NCBI GenBank assembly: GCA_900549995.1
Contig: URQQ01000041.1
Span: forward strand, 1 to 36,546
Source of the DNA: an uncultured Lachnospiraceae bacterium
GTDB lineage: Bacteria > Bacillota > Clostridia > Lachnospirales > Lachnospiraceae
Direction: 5' to 3'
DNA: 36,546 nt
Under the pieces are notes generated by a model, which did not search any database, had not been told where the DNA came from, and was given only the letters and a program-made list of their open reading frames with translations. Shown in pieces: positions 1 through 7,588 of this stretch. How positions within the stretch are numbered: position 1 is the stretch's first letter; each line of letters opens with the position of its first letter. The position numbers and the translations under genes were made by a program.

Positions 1-127
1 GTCCCTCATGAGTGAGGGATTCAGGGAGTTGAAGTGGACTTGTCCACTTTGTTCTAGAGAAAATTCCGCCGGTACACGAAAAGGCGGTAGAAACCTTTTC
101 CAAGCTGTGTTAAACTGTTCGTAGAGT
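1..127. other. Leader region with three short inverted repeats; no gene assigned
   Basis: No recognisable gene lies here. Three short inverted repeats can be seen: TCCCTCA/TGAGGGA near 2-19, a perfect 8-bp pair AAGTGGAC/GTCCACTT at 32-49 with a 2-base loop, and CCGCC/GGCGG at 66-87. They may be the end-of-transcript structures of a gene left of the window or leader structure for holA. One forward frame stays open from 2 to 125, but its translation matches no family I recognise. Confidence 0.3.
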
Positions 128-145
128 TTGAAAGGGTGTATGGCG

Positions 146-1120
146 ATGAAGAGTTTAAATGAAGACTTAAAAACAGGACAGTTTAAGCAGGTATATCTCT
201 TATATGGAGAGGAAGCTTACCTGAAGAAACAATATAAAGAACGGTTAAAGAAGGCAATGACAGCACCGGATGACACGATGAATTTCAGCTATTATGAAGG
301 GAAAGATATCAATGCAAAGGAAATCATTGATCTTGCCGAGACGATGCCTTTCTTTGCTGACCGCCGGCTGATCATGATTGAAAATTCAGGGTTCTTTAAG
401 AATGCGTCACCGGAGCTTGCGGAGTATCTGAAGGGAATGCCGGATACGACGAATATGATATTTATAGAAAGTGAGCTTGATAAGCGGGGCAAATTATTCA
501 AAGCAGTGAAAGACTGCGGGCGCGTTGTAGAGCTGCCAAGACAGGATGATCAGACACTTTTTAAATGGATTCTCGGAAGTATGAAAAGGGAGAATAAACA
601 GGTGGCGCCGGATACGGTGAAATACCTGCTGTCGAAAGTAGGCAATGATATGGAGAACCTTCAGCGGGAGCTTGAAAAGCTCTACTGTTATACTCTGGAA
701 AGAGATGCTGTAACCCCTGAGGATGTGGATGCCGTATGCACAGTTCATATTACAAATCAGATATTCGATATGGTCGATGCGGTCGCACGAAAAGAGCAGA
801 AGAAAGCACTGGATTACTACTATGATCTGCTGGCATTGAAAGAACCTCCGATGAGAATTTTATTTTTGATGTCCAGACAGTTTAAAATTCTGCTGGAAGT
901 AAAAGATCTTGAGAGAAGAGGGCATGGGAAAAAAGAGATTGCATCCAAAGCCGGAGTTCCGCCGTTTGCCGTCGGGAAATACCAGTCTCAGGCGAGAGCA
1001 TTTAAGATGGAAGAGCTGAGGGCAATTCTGGAGGAAAGTGCCCAGACAGAAGAAGCGGTGAAGACCGGAAGACTTGGCGATATGCTGGCGGTGGAACTTT
1101 TTATCTGCAGCAGAACCTGA
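146..1120 (+). CDS. holA: DNA polymerase III delta subunit
   Basis: The product is the clamp-loader delta subunit, which opens the beta sliding clamp at primer-template junctions during replication. The N-terminal stretch (about residues 10-140) has the family pattern of a degenerate AAA+ domain, beginning with a QVYLLYGEE strand-turn and lacking a functional Walker motif, as is normal for HolA. The middle lid domain and the C-terminal helical collar domain (about 205-324, with ILFLMSRQFKILLEVKDL) follow. At about 324 residues it is the usual length. Alternative starts at 128 (TTG) and 140 (ATG) are open, but the AAAGGG at 131-136 is best spaced for the ATG at 146. It lies directly before lepA, a common Firmicutes arrangement; rpsT, often found between them, is not here. 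Confidence 0.93.
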   Translation: MKSLNEDLKTGQFKQVYLLYGEEAYLKKQYKERLKKAMTAPDDTMNFSYYEGKDINAKEIIDLAETMPFFADRRLIMIENSGFFKNASPELAEYLKGMPDTTNMIFIESELDKRGKLFKAVKDCGRVVELPRQDDQTLFKWILGSMKRENKQVAPDTVKYLLSKVGNDMENLQRELEKLYCYTLERDAVTPEDVDAVCTVHITNQIFDMVDAVARKEQKKALDYYYDLLALKEPPMRILFLMSRQFKILLEVKDLERRGHGKKEIASKAGVPPFAVGKYQSQARAFKMEELRAILEESAQTEEAVKTGRLGDMLAVELFICSRT

Positions 1121-1216
1121 GATTAGACCTTGAAGGGATGGAGCTTTTTGTTGTAAAATGGCAGAGGTCATGATATATTGAGTAACGAAAGAAATTTGGA
1201 ACTTGGAGGAAAAAAA

Positions 1217-3031
1217 GTGGCAGGAATAGAGCAAAGTAAAATTCGTAATTTTTGCATTATAGCACATATAGATCATGGAAAATCAACACTTGCAGACCGG
1301 ATCATCGAGAAAACAGGGCTGCTTACAAGCCGTGAGATGCAGTCTCAGGTGCTTGACAATATGGATCTTGAGAGAGAACGTGGAATTACAATCAAAGCAC
1401 AGGCAGTCCGGACTGTGTACAAAGCGAAAAATGGAGAAGAGTATATTTACAATCTGATTGATACTCCGGGACATGTGGACTTTAATTATGAGGTTTCAAG
1501 AAGTCTTGCGGCATGTGACGGGGCAATTCTGGTAGTGGATGCGGCGCAGGGAGTGGAGGCGCAGACGCTTGCCAATGTCTATCTGGCGCTGGATCATGAT
1601 CTGGATGTGATGCCGGTAATCAACAAGATTGATCTGCCAAGTGCAGAGCCGGAACGTGTGATTGAAGAGATCGAAGATGTTATCGGCATTGAAGCGGAGG
1701 ATGCTCCGCAGATCTCTGCGAAGACCGGATTAAATATTGAAGAAGTACTGGAGCAGATTGCAGTGAAAATACCTGCCCCGTCAGGAGACCCAAACGCACC
1801 GCTTCAGGCGCTGATCTTTGACTCTGTCTATGATTCTTACAAAGGAGTCATTGTATTTTGCAGAATCAAAGAAGGTACTGTAAAGAAAGGGACACAGATG
1901 CTGATGATGGCAACCGGAGCCAAGGAAGAGGTTGTGGAAGTCGGGTATTTTGGAGCGGGCCAGTATATTCCATGTGATGAGCTGAGTGCGGGGATGGTTG
2001 GTTATATTACCGCCAGCATTAAAAATGTGAAAGATACGAGTGTCGGAGATACAATTACCGACGCCAAGAATCCCTGTGCCGAACCGCTGCCTGGATATAA
2101 GAAGGTAAATCCGATGGTTTACTGCGGAATGTATCCGGCGGACGGCGCGAAATACGGAGATTTGCGGGATGCTCTCGAGAAGCTTCAGTTAAATGACGCA
2201 TCGCTTCAGTACGAGGCAGAGACCTCAGCAGCACTGGGATTCGGATACCGCTGTGGATTCTTAGGTCTTCTTCATCTGGAAATTATCCAGGAACGTCTGG
2301 AAAGAGAATATAACCTGGATCTTGTGACAACTGCTCCCGGTGTTATCTATAAAGTCCACAAAACAAACGGGGATGTGTTTGATTTGACGAATCCGTCAAA
2401 CCTTCCGGACCCGGCAGAGATTGAGTATATGGAAGAGCCGATTGTAAAGGCAGAAATTATGGTGACTTCTGAGTTTATCGGAGCAATCATGGATCTTTGC
2501 CAGGAGAGGCGGGGCGTATATCAGAGCATGGAGTACATTGAAGAGAAGCGGGCAGTGCTTCATTATCATCTTCCTCTGAATGAGATTATCTATGACTTCT
2601 TTGATGCCCTGAAATCCCGTTCCAGGGGATACGCATCGTTTGACTATGAATTGCTTGGATATGAGAGGTCAGAACTTGTAAAACTGGATATTTTGATCAA
2701 CAAAGAGCAGGTTGACGCGCTTTCCTTTATCATTCATGGTTCGAACGCTTATGAGCGCGGCAGAAAAATGTGTGAGAAATTAAAAGATGAGATTCCGCGC
2801 CAGATGTTCGAGGTTCCGATCCAGGCGGCAATCGGCGGCAAGGTTATCGCAAGAGAAACCGTAAAAGCGATGCGCAAGGATGTACTTGCGAAATGTTACG
2901 GCGGTGATATTTCTAGAAAGAGAAAACTTTTGGAAAAGCAGAAAGAAGGAAAGAAAAGAATGCGCCAGATCGGAAATGTAGAGATTCCGCAGAAGGCATT
3001 TATGAGTGTATTGAAACTGGATGATAAATAA
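1217..3031 (+). CDS. lepA: Translation elongation factor 4 (back-translocating GTPase LepA)
   Basis: LepA is a ribosome-bound GTPase that acts on stalled or mistranslocated ribosomes and in 30S biogenesis. The G-domain motifs are plain: AHIDHGKST (G1), RGITI (G2), DTPGHVDF (G3), NKID (G4). These are followed by domains II, III and V and the LepA-specific C-terminal domain with its basic end (SRKRKLLEKQKEGKKRM). The open frame can be extended to a TTG at 1178, but GGAGG at about 1206-1210 sits 6-7 bases before the GTG at 1217, giving a 604-residue protein of normal family length. In many Firmicutes lepA is followed at once by hemW; here hemW is about 28 kb away. Confidence 0.96.
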   Translation: MAGIEQSKIRNFCIIAHIDHGKSTLADRIIEKTGLLTSREMQSQVLDNMDLERERGITIKAQAVRTVYKAKNGEEYIYNLIDTPGHVDFNYEVSRSLAACDGAILVVDAAQGVEAQTLANVYLALDHDLDVMPVINKIDLPSAEPERVIEEIEDVIGIEAEDAPQISAKTGLNIEEVLEQIAVKIPAPSGDPNAPLQALIFDSVYDSYKGVIVFCRIKEGTVKKGTQMLMMATGAKEEVVEVGYFGAGQYIPCDELSAGMVGYITASIKNVKDTSVGDTITDAKNPCAEPLPGYKKVNPMVYCGMYPADGAKYGDLRDALEKLQLNDASLQYEAETSAALGFGYRCGFLGLLHLEIIQERLEREYNLDLVTTAPGVIYKVHKTNGDVFDLTNPSNLPDPAEIEYMEEPIVKAEIMVTSEFIGAIMDLCQERRGVYQSMEYIEEKRAVLHYHLPLNEIIYDFFDALKSRSRGYASFDYELLGYERSELVKLDILINKEQVDALSFIIHGSNAYERGRKMCEKLKDEIPRQMFEVPIQAAIGGKVIARETVKAMRKDVLAKCYGGDISRKRKLLEKQKEGKKRMRQIGNVEIPQKAFMSVLKLDDK

Positions 3032-3079
3032 CAGAATGGACAAAAGGGGGGAGAAGCACAGGAAGTGCTGAGGATTGAT

Positions 3080-3169
3080 ATGAGTAAAATCAGCAGCATG
3101 GAATGTCCCGGATTACTGTCCAAAGACAAGTGGAACCAGGTGCTTGGCAGAGTAAGAATGCTTAGCTAA
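3080..3169 (+). CDS. Possible 29-residue small protein downstream of lepA (weak)
   Basis: A short open frame starts with ATG five bases after GAGGA (3070-3074) and ends with TAA at 3167-3169. The peptide would be basic with no membrane segment. It continues in the same frame as lepA after the lepA stop codon, so it could be a remnant of a longer 3' end or chance. I recognise no family; only the ribosome binding site and codon-like composition support it. Confidence 0.22.
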   Translation: MSKISSMECPGLLSKDKWNQVLGRVRMLS

Positions 3170-3183
3170 AAGCAGGATAATCC

Positions 3184-3212
3184 TTGTTAATTTTATGTTA
3201 ATCTGGTATAAT
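3184..3212 (+). promoter_or_regulatory. Sigma-A promoter of the NCS2 permease gene
   Basis: The -35 box TTGTTA (3184-3189), a 17-base spacer and TATAAT (3207-3212) with a TGN extension directly before the -10 box make a very strong vegetative promoter. Transcription should start near 3219, leaving a leader of about 80 bases before the ATG at 3302. Confidence 0.82.
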
Positions 3213-3236
3213 GATTTCATGGGTGATTGCATATAT

Positions 3237-3279
3237 AATCCGCTTTTGATGTTCAGGGTGATTCATTTTTTAGCGGAAA
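3237..3279 (+). promoter_or_regulatory. Inverted repeat in the permease leader
   Basis: TCCGCT near 3238 can pair with AGCGGA near 3274 around a loop of about 30 bases, just upstream of the AGGAGG ribosome binding site (about 3289-3294). No conserved core of the purine riboswitch can be found, so this is only a possible hairpin or protein-binding leader element. Confidence 0.3.
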
Positions 3280-3301
3280 AGAAAACAGGAGGATTATATA
3301 T

Positions 3302-4633
3302 ATGAGCGATCAAAAAGCAAGAAAAGACGGATCCATTTTTGAGTGGAATGGAAGGCCGCCATTTGGAAAAGTATTTCCATTAGCACTGCAGCATGTTGTT
3401 GCTATGATTGTAGGCTGTGTAACACCCGCGATTATCGTGGCAGGGGTGGCCATGGGCAAGGGTGATATGACAGCGGAAGGAAAAGTCCTTCTTGTACAGT
3501 CGGCATTGATTATCGCAGCATTGGCGACTTTGGTTCAAATCTTCCCGATTGGGAAAAAAGTGGGATCCGGGCTTCCTGTCATTATGGGAGTCAGTTTTGC
3601 CTATCTTGCATCTCTGCAGGCTGTTGCGGCAGAGTACAGCATGGCTGCTATTTTTGGAGCTGAGCTTATAGGCGGTATTGTAGCGGTAATTGTAGGAATA
3701 TTTGTCAGGAAGCTGACGAGATTTTTCCCGACACTTGTAACGGGAACGGTTGTATTTACCATAGGGCTTTCGCTTTATCCAACAGCGATTAACTATATGG
3801 CTGGAGGAAAAGGGGCAGAGACATATGGAAGCTGGCAGAACTGGCTTGTAGCGCTTGTAACACTTGTGATTGTAACTGTGCTGAACCATTTTGCAAAAGG
3901 TTTTGTAAAACTTGCGTCAATTCTGATTGGTATGATTGCGGGATATGTTCTGTCAATATTTTTCGGAATGGTTGATTTCAGTGCTGTTTCACAGGCAGGC
4001 TGGTTCCAGATTGTAAGACCGATGCATTTTGGAATGGAATTTGAGCCTGCGGCGATTATATCTGTTGTCATTCTATATGTGGTGAATTCGGTGCAGGCGA
4101 TCGGAGATCTCACGGCAACAACGGAAGGCGGAATGGACAGAAGCCCGACAGATAAAGAGTTATCCGGCGGAATCATCGGTAATGGTGTCGCAAGTATTTT
4201 AGGAGCGTTTATCGGCGGTCTTCCGACAGCGACGTTCAGCCAGAATGTAGGTATTGTCAACACGACAAAGGTCGTCAACAGATGCGTATTCGGCCTGGCA
4301 GCAGTGATTATCCTCATTGCGGGTATTGTACCTAAGTTTTCATCCGTTCTTACAACGATCCCGTCCTGCGTACTTGGAGGGGCAACGGTTTCTGTATTTG
4401 CATCCATAACGATGACAGGAATTAAACTGATCTGTAAGAATGAGCTGAACTACAGGAATTGTTCCATCGTAGGTCTTGCAGTGGCACTTGGAATCGGAAT
4501 CACACAGGTTCCGGAGACACTGGCAGCATTCCCTTCATGGGTGACCATCATCTTTGGAAAGTCAGCAGTGGTTGTGGCAACAATTGTAGCAGTATTTTTG
4601 AATATTATCATTCCTGACAAGGAAGCAGAATAA
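3302..4633 (+). CDS. Nucleobase:cation symporter-2 (xanthine/uric acid permease type)
   Basis: This is a polytopic inner-membrane transporter of the NCS2/NAT family, which moves xanthine, uric acid or uracil with a cation. The protein has 443 residues with about 12-14 hydrophobic segments starting at residue 25. The family signature SQNVGIVNTTK fits the NAT motif Q-N-x-G-x4-T-[RKG], and the preceding GDLTATTEGG segment carries the conserved acidic residue of TM8. The lack of a UraA-like signature and the nearby purine-degradation genes favour xanthine or urate as substrate; this is inference, and family members differ in substrate by few residues. The gene has its own promoter and a downstream hairpin, so it is a single-gene unit. 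It could be called pbuX- or uacT-like. Confidence 0.88.
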   Translation: MSDQKARKDGSIFEWNGRPPFGKVFPLALQHVVAMIVGCVTPAIIVAGVAMGKGDMTAEGKVLLVQSALIIAALATLVQIFPIGKKVGSGLPVIMGVSFAYLASLQAVAAEYSMAAIFGAELIGGIVAVIVGIFVRKLTRFFPTLVTGTVVFTIGLSLYPTAINYMAGGKGAETYGSWQNWLVALVTLVIVTVLNHFAKGFVKLASILIGMIAGYVLSIFFGMVDFSAVSQAGWFQIVRPMHFGMEFEPAAIISVVILYVVNSVQAIGDLTATTEGGMDRSPTDKELSGGIIGNGVASILGAFIGGLPTATFSQNVGIVNTTKVVNRCVFGLAAVIILIAGIVPKFSSVLTTIPSCVLGGATVSVFASITMTGIKLICKNELNYRNCSIVGLAVALGIGITQVPETLAAFPSWVTIIFGKSAVVVATIVAVFLNIIIPDKEAE

Positions 4634-4663
4634 GAACATAAGTGATTTGGAAGGAGCTGTTGT

Positions 4664-4702
4664 GCCGGCAGATGAGTATCTGTTGGCGGACGGCTTCTTT
4701 TT
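4664..4702 (+). terminator. Probable intrinsic terminator after the permease
   Basis: GCCGGCAGAT (4664-4673) pairs with ATCTGTTGGC (4678-4687) through ten positions, two of them G-U, around a GAGT loop. A T-rich tail (CTTCTTTTT, to 4702) follows after eight bases. The gap between stem and T-run makes it less than ideal. Confidence 0.5.
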
Positions 4703-4724
4703 ATGGAAAGAGGGGGAAATATGA

Positions 4725-4753
4725 TTGTTACGAAAAGCAATTAGGGGTATAAT
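4725..4753 (+). promoter_or_regulatory. Sigma-A promoter of the DUF4160/DUF2442 pair
   Basis: TTGTTA (4725-4730), a 17-base spacer and a perfect TATAAT (4748-4753) lie 40 bases before the start codon at 4793. Boxes and spacing are the same as in the permease promoter at 3184. Confidence 0.78.
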
Positions 4754-4792
4754 TATATTATAAATATTTATAAGGGTTAAAGGAGTGAGAGA

Positions 4793-4923
4793 ATGCCGGA
4801 AATATCCTTGTTTTATGGAATTCGAATTACAATGTACTATGATGATCACAATCCTCCACATTTTCATGTAGAATACAATGGAAGAAAGGAAAACCACTGA
4901 ATCGGATTAATCCGCTTGTATAG
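4793..4923 (+). pseudogene. DUF4160 family gene, internally deleted and frameshifted
   Basis: The frame beginning at the ATG at 4793 (AAAGGAG upstream) encodes a typical DUF4160 start: MPEISLFYGI, then MYYDDHNPPHFHVEYNG. It then ends at a TGA at 4898-4900 after 35 residues, while intact members have about 80. The next reading frame, from 4888, reads GKPLNRINPLV and stops at 4921-4923, which is the usual C-terminal end of the family. The middle of the gene, about 35-40 codons, is therefore missing and the two ends are joined out of frame. Promoter and ribosome binding site are intact, so the decay may be recent, or a short peptide may still be made. The partner gene downstream is intact. Confidence 0.72.
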
Positions 4924-4933
4924 GAGGTGCATG

Positions 4934-5218
4934 ATGTCACAATATTTTCCAAGTGTTGTGCAGGTAATTCCGTTTGAGGATTATACTGTTGACATTTATT
5001 TTGATGATGGAAAAATAGTAACTTATGATGTGCAGAGAAGACTGCCGGAAAAAATATTTGAAAGAATCCAGTCAGCAGGGGTATTCATACGTGGCTGTAT
5101 GGTTTTAAATGGCACTTTGGCATGGGACATTGCTGGAGGAAGAGATGAATCTCAGTGTATTGATATTGATCCACTGGTACTTTATGAACTCCCGCGTGTC
5201 GCAGAGAGAATCGCATAA
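4934..5218 (+). CDS. DUF2442 domain protein
   Basis: A small soluble protein of about 94 residues matching the DUF2442 pattern: a strand-rich start (VVQVIPFEDYTVDIYFDDGK), a central segment about a basic or helical turn, and the closing LAWDIAGGRDESQCIDIDP element. The ATG at 4934 is chosen over that at 4931 because AGGAGG at 4922-4927 is then six bases away. DUF2442 genes are often found right after DUF4160 genes, and the pair has been suspected of being toxin-antitoxin-like; that role is not proven. Here the DUF4160 partner is broken, so the gene may be an orphan. A strong terminator follows it at once. Confidence 0.8.
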   Translation: MSQYFPSVVQVIPFEDYTVDIYFDDGKIVTYDVQRRLPEKIFERIQSAGVFIRGCMVLNGTLAWDIAGGRDESQCIDIDPLVLYELPRVAERIA

Positions 5219-5259
5219 AGAATCCGTGCTTTCGGAGGGATGAAAGCACGGATTCTTTT
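5219..5259 (+). terminator. Strong intrinsic terminator after the DUF2442 gene
   Basis: A perfect 15-bp stem, AGAATCCGTGCTTTC (5219-5233) with GAAAGCACGGATTCT (5242-5256), closes an eight-base loop and runs into TTTTA. It begins at the base after the stop codon. Confidence 0.85.
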
Positions 5260-5288
5260 ATTACATAGGAAAGTTCGTCCTATGTAAT
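5260..5288. repeat. Perfect 11-bp inverted repeat between convergent units
   Basis: ATTACATAGGA (5260-5270) and TCCTATGTAAT (5278-5288) flank a seven-base loop. The element sits exactly between the terminator of the plus-strand unit and that of the minus-strand operon. It may give extra termination or be part of a dispersed intergenic repeat. Confidence 0.6.
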
Positions 5289-5378
5289 AAAAAATGCTCC
5301 GCGAGGATCGCGCTGCGGCGGTAAGGAATTATGCTGTTTATGCGACCCGCCGCAGGCGGAGAATCCCGCAAGCGGGAT
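5289..5378 (-). terminator. Structured GC-rich element acting as terminator of the regulator-ygeX-arcC operon
   Basis: Reading on the minus strand from the arcC stop codon, a hairpin GCGGGAT/ATCCCGC (5363-5378) comes first. Then comes a folded block with an outer stem CTCCGC/GCGGAG (5297-5302 with 5356-5361), an inner stem TGCGGCGG/CCGCCGCA (5314-5321 with 5347-5354), and small hairpins CGCG/CGCG (5300-5312) and CCGCC/GGCGG (5347-5359) that compete with it. The block is followed on the minus strand by CATTTTTTA, as in an intrinsic terminator. The elaborate, GC-rich palindromic make-up differs from the flanking DNA and suggests a dispersed palindromic repeat used as terminator. Confidence 0.6.
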
Positions 5379-5384
5379 CCTTTC

Positions 5385-6326
5385 TTATTGATGTATCTTT
5401 GTTCCGGTATTTCCGAGAATACCTTCTTTTGCTTTCTCAAGCAATGTGATAAGTGCGGTGCGTCCTGGTTTGGAATCTGCGAAGTCTACGGCAGCCTGCA
5501 CTTTTGGAAGCATGGAACCTGGGGCAAAATGTCCTTCGTCCATATAGTTTCTGGCTTCTTCGGTTGTGATATCATCAAGCCATTTTACATCGGGTTTTCC
5601 AAAATTTACAGCGACCTTTTCTACTGCAGTCAGGATGATCAGGAAATCGGCATCCAGTTCTTTTGCAAGAAGGCAGCTGGCGAAATCTTTATCGATGACA
5701 GCGCTTGCGCCTTTCAGATGATTTCCTTTTAAAGTAACCGGAATACCGCCGCCGCCGCAGGCGATGACAAGTTCGCCGGATTCCACGAGGGTGCGGATTG
5801 TTCCGATTTCCACGATTTCCACCGGTTTTGGGGATGCCACGATTCTGCGGTACCCGCGGCCGGCATCTTCTTTCATAATATAGTCATATTTTTCTTCGGC
5901 TTCTTTTGCCTGTTCGGCAGTCATGAAATGTCCGATCGGCTTGGAAGGGGTCTGGAACGCAGGATCATTTTCATCCACGCGGACCTGTGTGATCATGGTG
6001 GCAACAGGGATATCTGTAATATTCCGGTTCAGCAGCTCCTCTCTGAGTGCATTCTGCAGATCATAGCCGATATAAGCCTGGCTCATGGCAACGCAGACGG
6101 AGAGAGGTGTGTTTGGCTGGGAAGGATCTTCGTGTGTCAGCGCGATCATGGCGTTGTTAACCATGCCGACCTGCGGGCCGTTGCCATGGGCAATCACAAC
6201 TTCGCATCCTTCTTCAATCAGATCTACAATTGCACGGGCAGTGATTTTTACAGCTGCCATCTGTTCGGGAAGTGTATTGCCGAGGGCGTTCCCGCCCAGG
6301 GCAATGACAATACGTTTTTTCTTCAA
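5385..6326 (-). CDS. arcC: Carbamate kinase
   Basis: The enzyme makes ATP from carbamoyl phosphate and ADP, releasing carbamate that breaks down to CO2 and ammonia. The 313-residue protein has the amino-acid-kinase fold with the family motifs GGNALG (11-16), HGNGPQVG (47-54), and the glycine-rich ACGGGGIPV segment before the KDFASCLLA region. The start is TTG at 6326, set by an AAGGGGG seven bases upstream. It is the last gene of the operon, 21 bases after ygeW. Next to a carbamoyltransferase and without arcA/arcB it most likely harvests carbamoyl phosphate from purine-derived ureido compounds rather than from arginine; this is inference from context. Confidence 0.95.
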   Translation of the reverse strand: MKKKRIVIALGGNALGNTLPEQMAAVKITARAIVDLIEEGCEVVIAHGNGPQVGMVNNAMIALTHEDPSQPNTPLSVCVAMSQAYIGYDLQNALREELLNRNITDIPVATMITQVRVDENDPAFQTPSKPIGHFMTAEQAKEAEEKYDYIMKEDAGRGYRRIVASPKPVEIVEIGTIRTLVESGELVIACGGGGIPVTLKGNHLKGASAVIDKDFASCLLAKELDADFLIILTAVEKVAVNFGKPDVKWLDDITTEEARNYMDEGHFAPGSMLPKVQAAVDFADSKPGRTALITLLEKAKEGILGNTGTKIHQ

Positions 6327-6347
6327 CTGAATTCCCCCTTCTCTTTC

Positions 6348-7541
6348 CTATACGAAGATACGCGGAGTATGGTTTTCTTCCAGTTTCTTAAGGATTTCAG
6401 CAGGATCAGCGAATTTGCTTAAGAAGATCATGGCAGCGATTACGTATGGTTTGTAGCTTGCTTCTTTGTAAAGCGGGTTGCGGTAACGGTCAAATACGCT
6501 TGCGTCTACTTCGCCTTCTTCACAGCTTAACCCGGTGATATCTGCAGGCAGGCAGTGGAGATAGAGTGCTTTGCCTTCTTTTGTAAGAGACATCATTTCT
6601 TCGGTACAAGCCCAGTCTTTATGCTCTGCATTCTGTTTTAATAATTCCTGCTCCAGAGCTTTGATACCGTCGGTATCACCTTTTCCGTAGAGGTCTGTAC
6701 GTTGTTCCATTGCAGCGAACGGAGCCCAGCTCTTCGGATAGACAATGTCAGCATCTTTGAAAGCCTCTGCCATATCATTTGTTCTTGTAAATGTACCGCC
6801 GGAAGCGGCAGCGTTTTTCTTTGCAACTTCTTCTACTTCAGGCATTACTTCATAGCCTTCCGGATGCGCAAGGACAACGTCCATTCCCATTCTTGTCATC
6901 AGGCCGATGACACCTTGAGGAACAGAGAGCGGTTTGCCGTAAGAAGGAGAGTAAGCCCAGGTCATTGCAAGTTTTTTACCCTTTAAGTTCTCGATACCGC
7001 CGAATTCGTGGATAATATGAAGCATATCTGCCATACACTGTGTCGGATGGTCGATGTCGCACTGCAGGTTTACAAGAGACGGACGCTGTTCCAGGATTCC
7101 GTCACGGTTCCCCTGTGCCACAGAATCAGCGACTTCATGCATGTAGGCATTTCCTTTGCCGATATACATATCATCGCGGATACCGATGACATCTGCCATG
7201 AAGGAAATCATGTTAGCTGTCTCACGTACAGTCTCGCCGTGCGCAATCTGTGATTTTCCTTCATCCAGATCCTGAACTTCCAGACCCAGAAGGTTACATG
7301 CAGAAGCAAAAGAGAAACGGGTACGTGTGGAATTGTCACGGAATAAAGAAATTCCAAGACCGCTTTCAAATACTTTTGTAGAGATGTTATTTTCGCGCAT
7401 ATATCTCAAAGCGTCCGCAATGATCCATACGGCTTTCAATTCATCGTCTGTTTTCTCCCATGTAAGGAAAAAGTCATTTTTATACATATTTTTAAAATCA
7501 AGTGCGTTTAACTCGTCGATATAATCCTGTAATCTTTTCAT
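6348..7541 (-). CDS. ygeW: YgeW-type knotted carbamoyltransferase
   Basis: The protein belongs to the aspartate/ornithine carbamoyltransferase superfamily. With the start at 7541 it has 397 residues. Carbamoyl-phosphate binding motifs are STRTR (71-75) and HPTQ (165-168); HCLPAD at 329-334 is the usual active-site loop. Length and the inserted segments match the catabolic YgeW group rather than ornithine transcarbamylase (about 330 residues). The frame is open to 7634, but AGGAGGA (7551-7557, minus strand) is spaced for the ATG at 7541. It probably passes a carbamoyl group from a ureido intermediate to phosphate, feeding ArcC. The true acceptor/donor is not settled in the literature I know. 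Confidence 0.93.
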   Translation of the reverse strand: MKRLQDYIDELNALDFKNMYKNDFFLTWEKTDDELKAVWIIADALRYMRENNISTKVFESGLGISLFRDNSTRTRFSFASACNLLGLEVQDLDEGKSQIAHGETVRETANMISFMADVIGIRDDMYIGKGNAYMHEVADSVAQGNRDGILEQRPSLVNLQCDIDHPTQCMADMLHIIHEFGGIENLKGKKLAMTWAYSPSYGKPLSVPQGVIGLMTRMGMDVVLAHPEGYEVMPEVEEVAKKNAAASGGTFTRTNDMAEAFKDADIVYPKSWAPFAAMEQRTDLYGKGDTDGIKALEQELLKQNAEHKDWACTEEMMSLTKEGKALYLHCLPADITGLSCEEGEVDASVFDRYRNPLYKEASYKPYVIAAMIFLSKFADPAEILKKLEENHTPRIFV

Positions 7542-7588
7542 AGTTATCAGTCCTCCTGAACAATTTTTATTCTGATTGGTTCTATATG

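Noticed and set aside
3213..3301. Purine riboswitch in the permease leader
   Set aside because: The conserved junction elements of the purine aptamer are missing; only one short stem is found.
5331..5732. 133-codon plus-strand frame starting in the palindromic block
   Set aside because: It overlaps arcC on the other strand and begins in the terminator; no ribosome binding site or family match.
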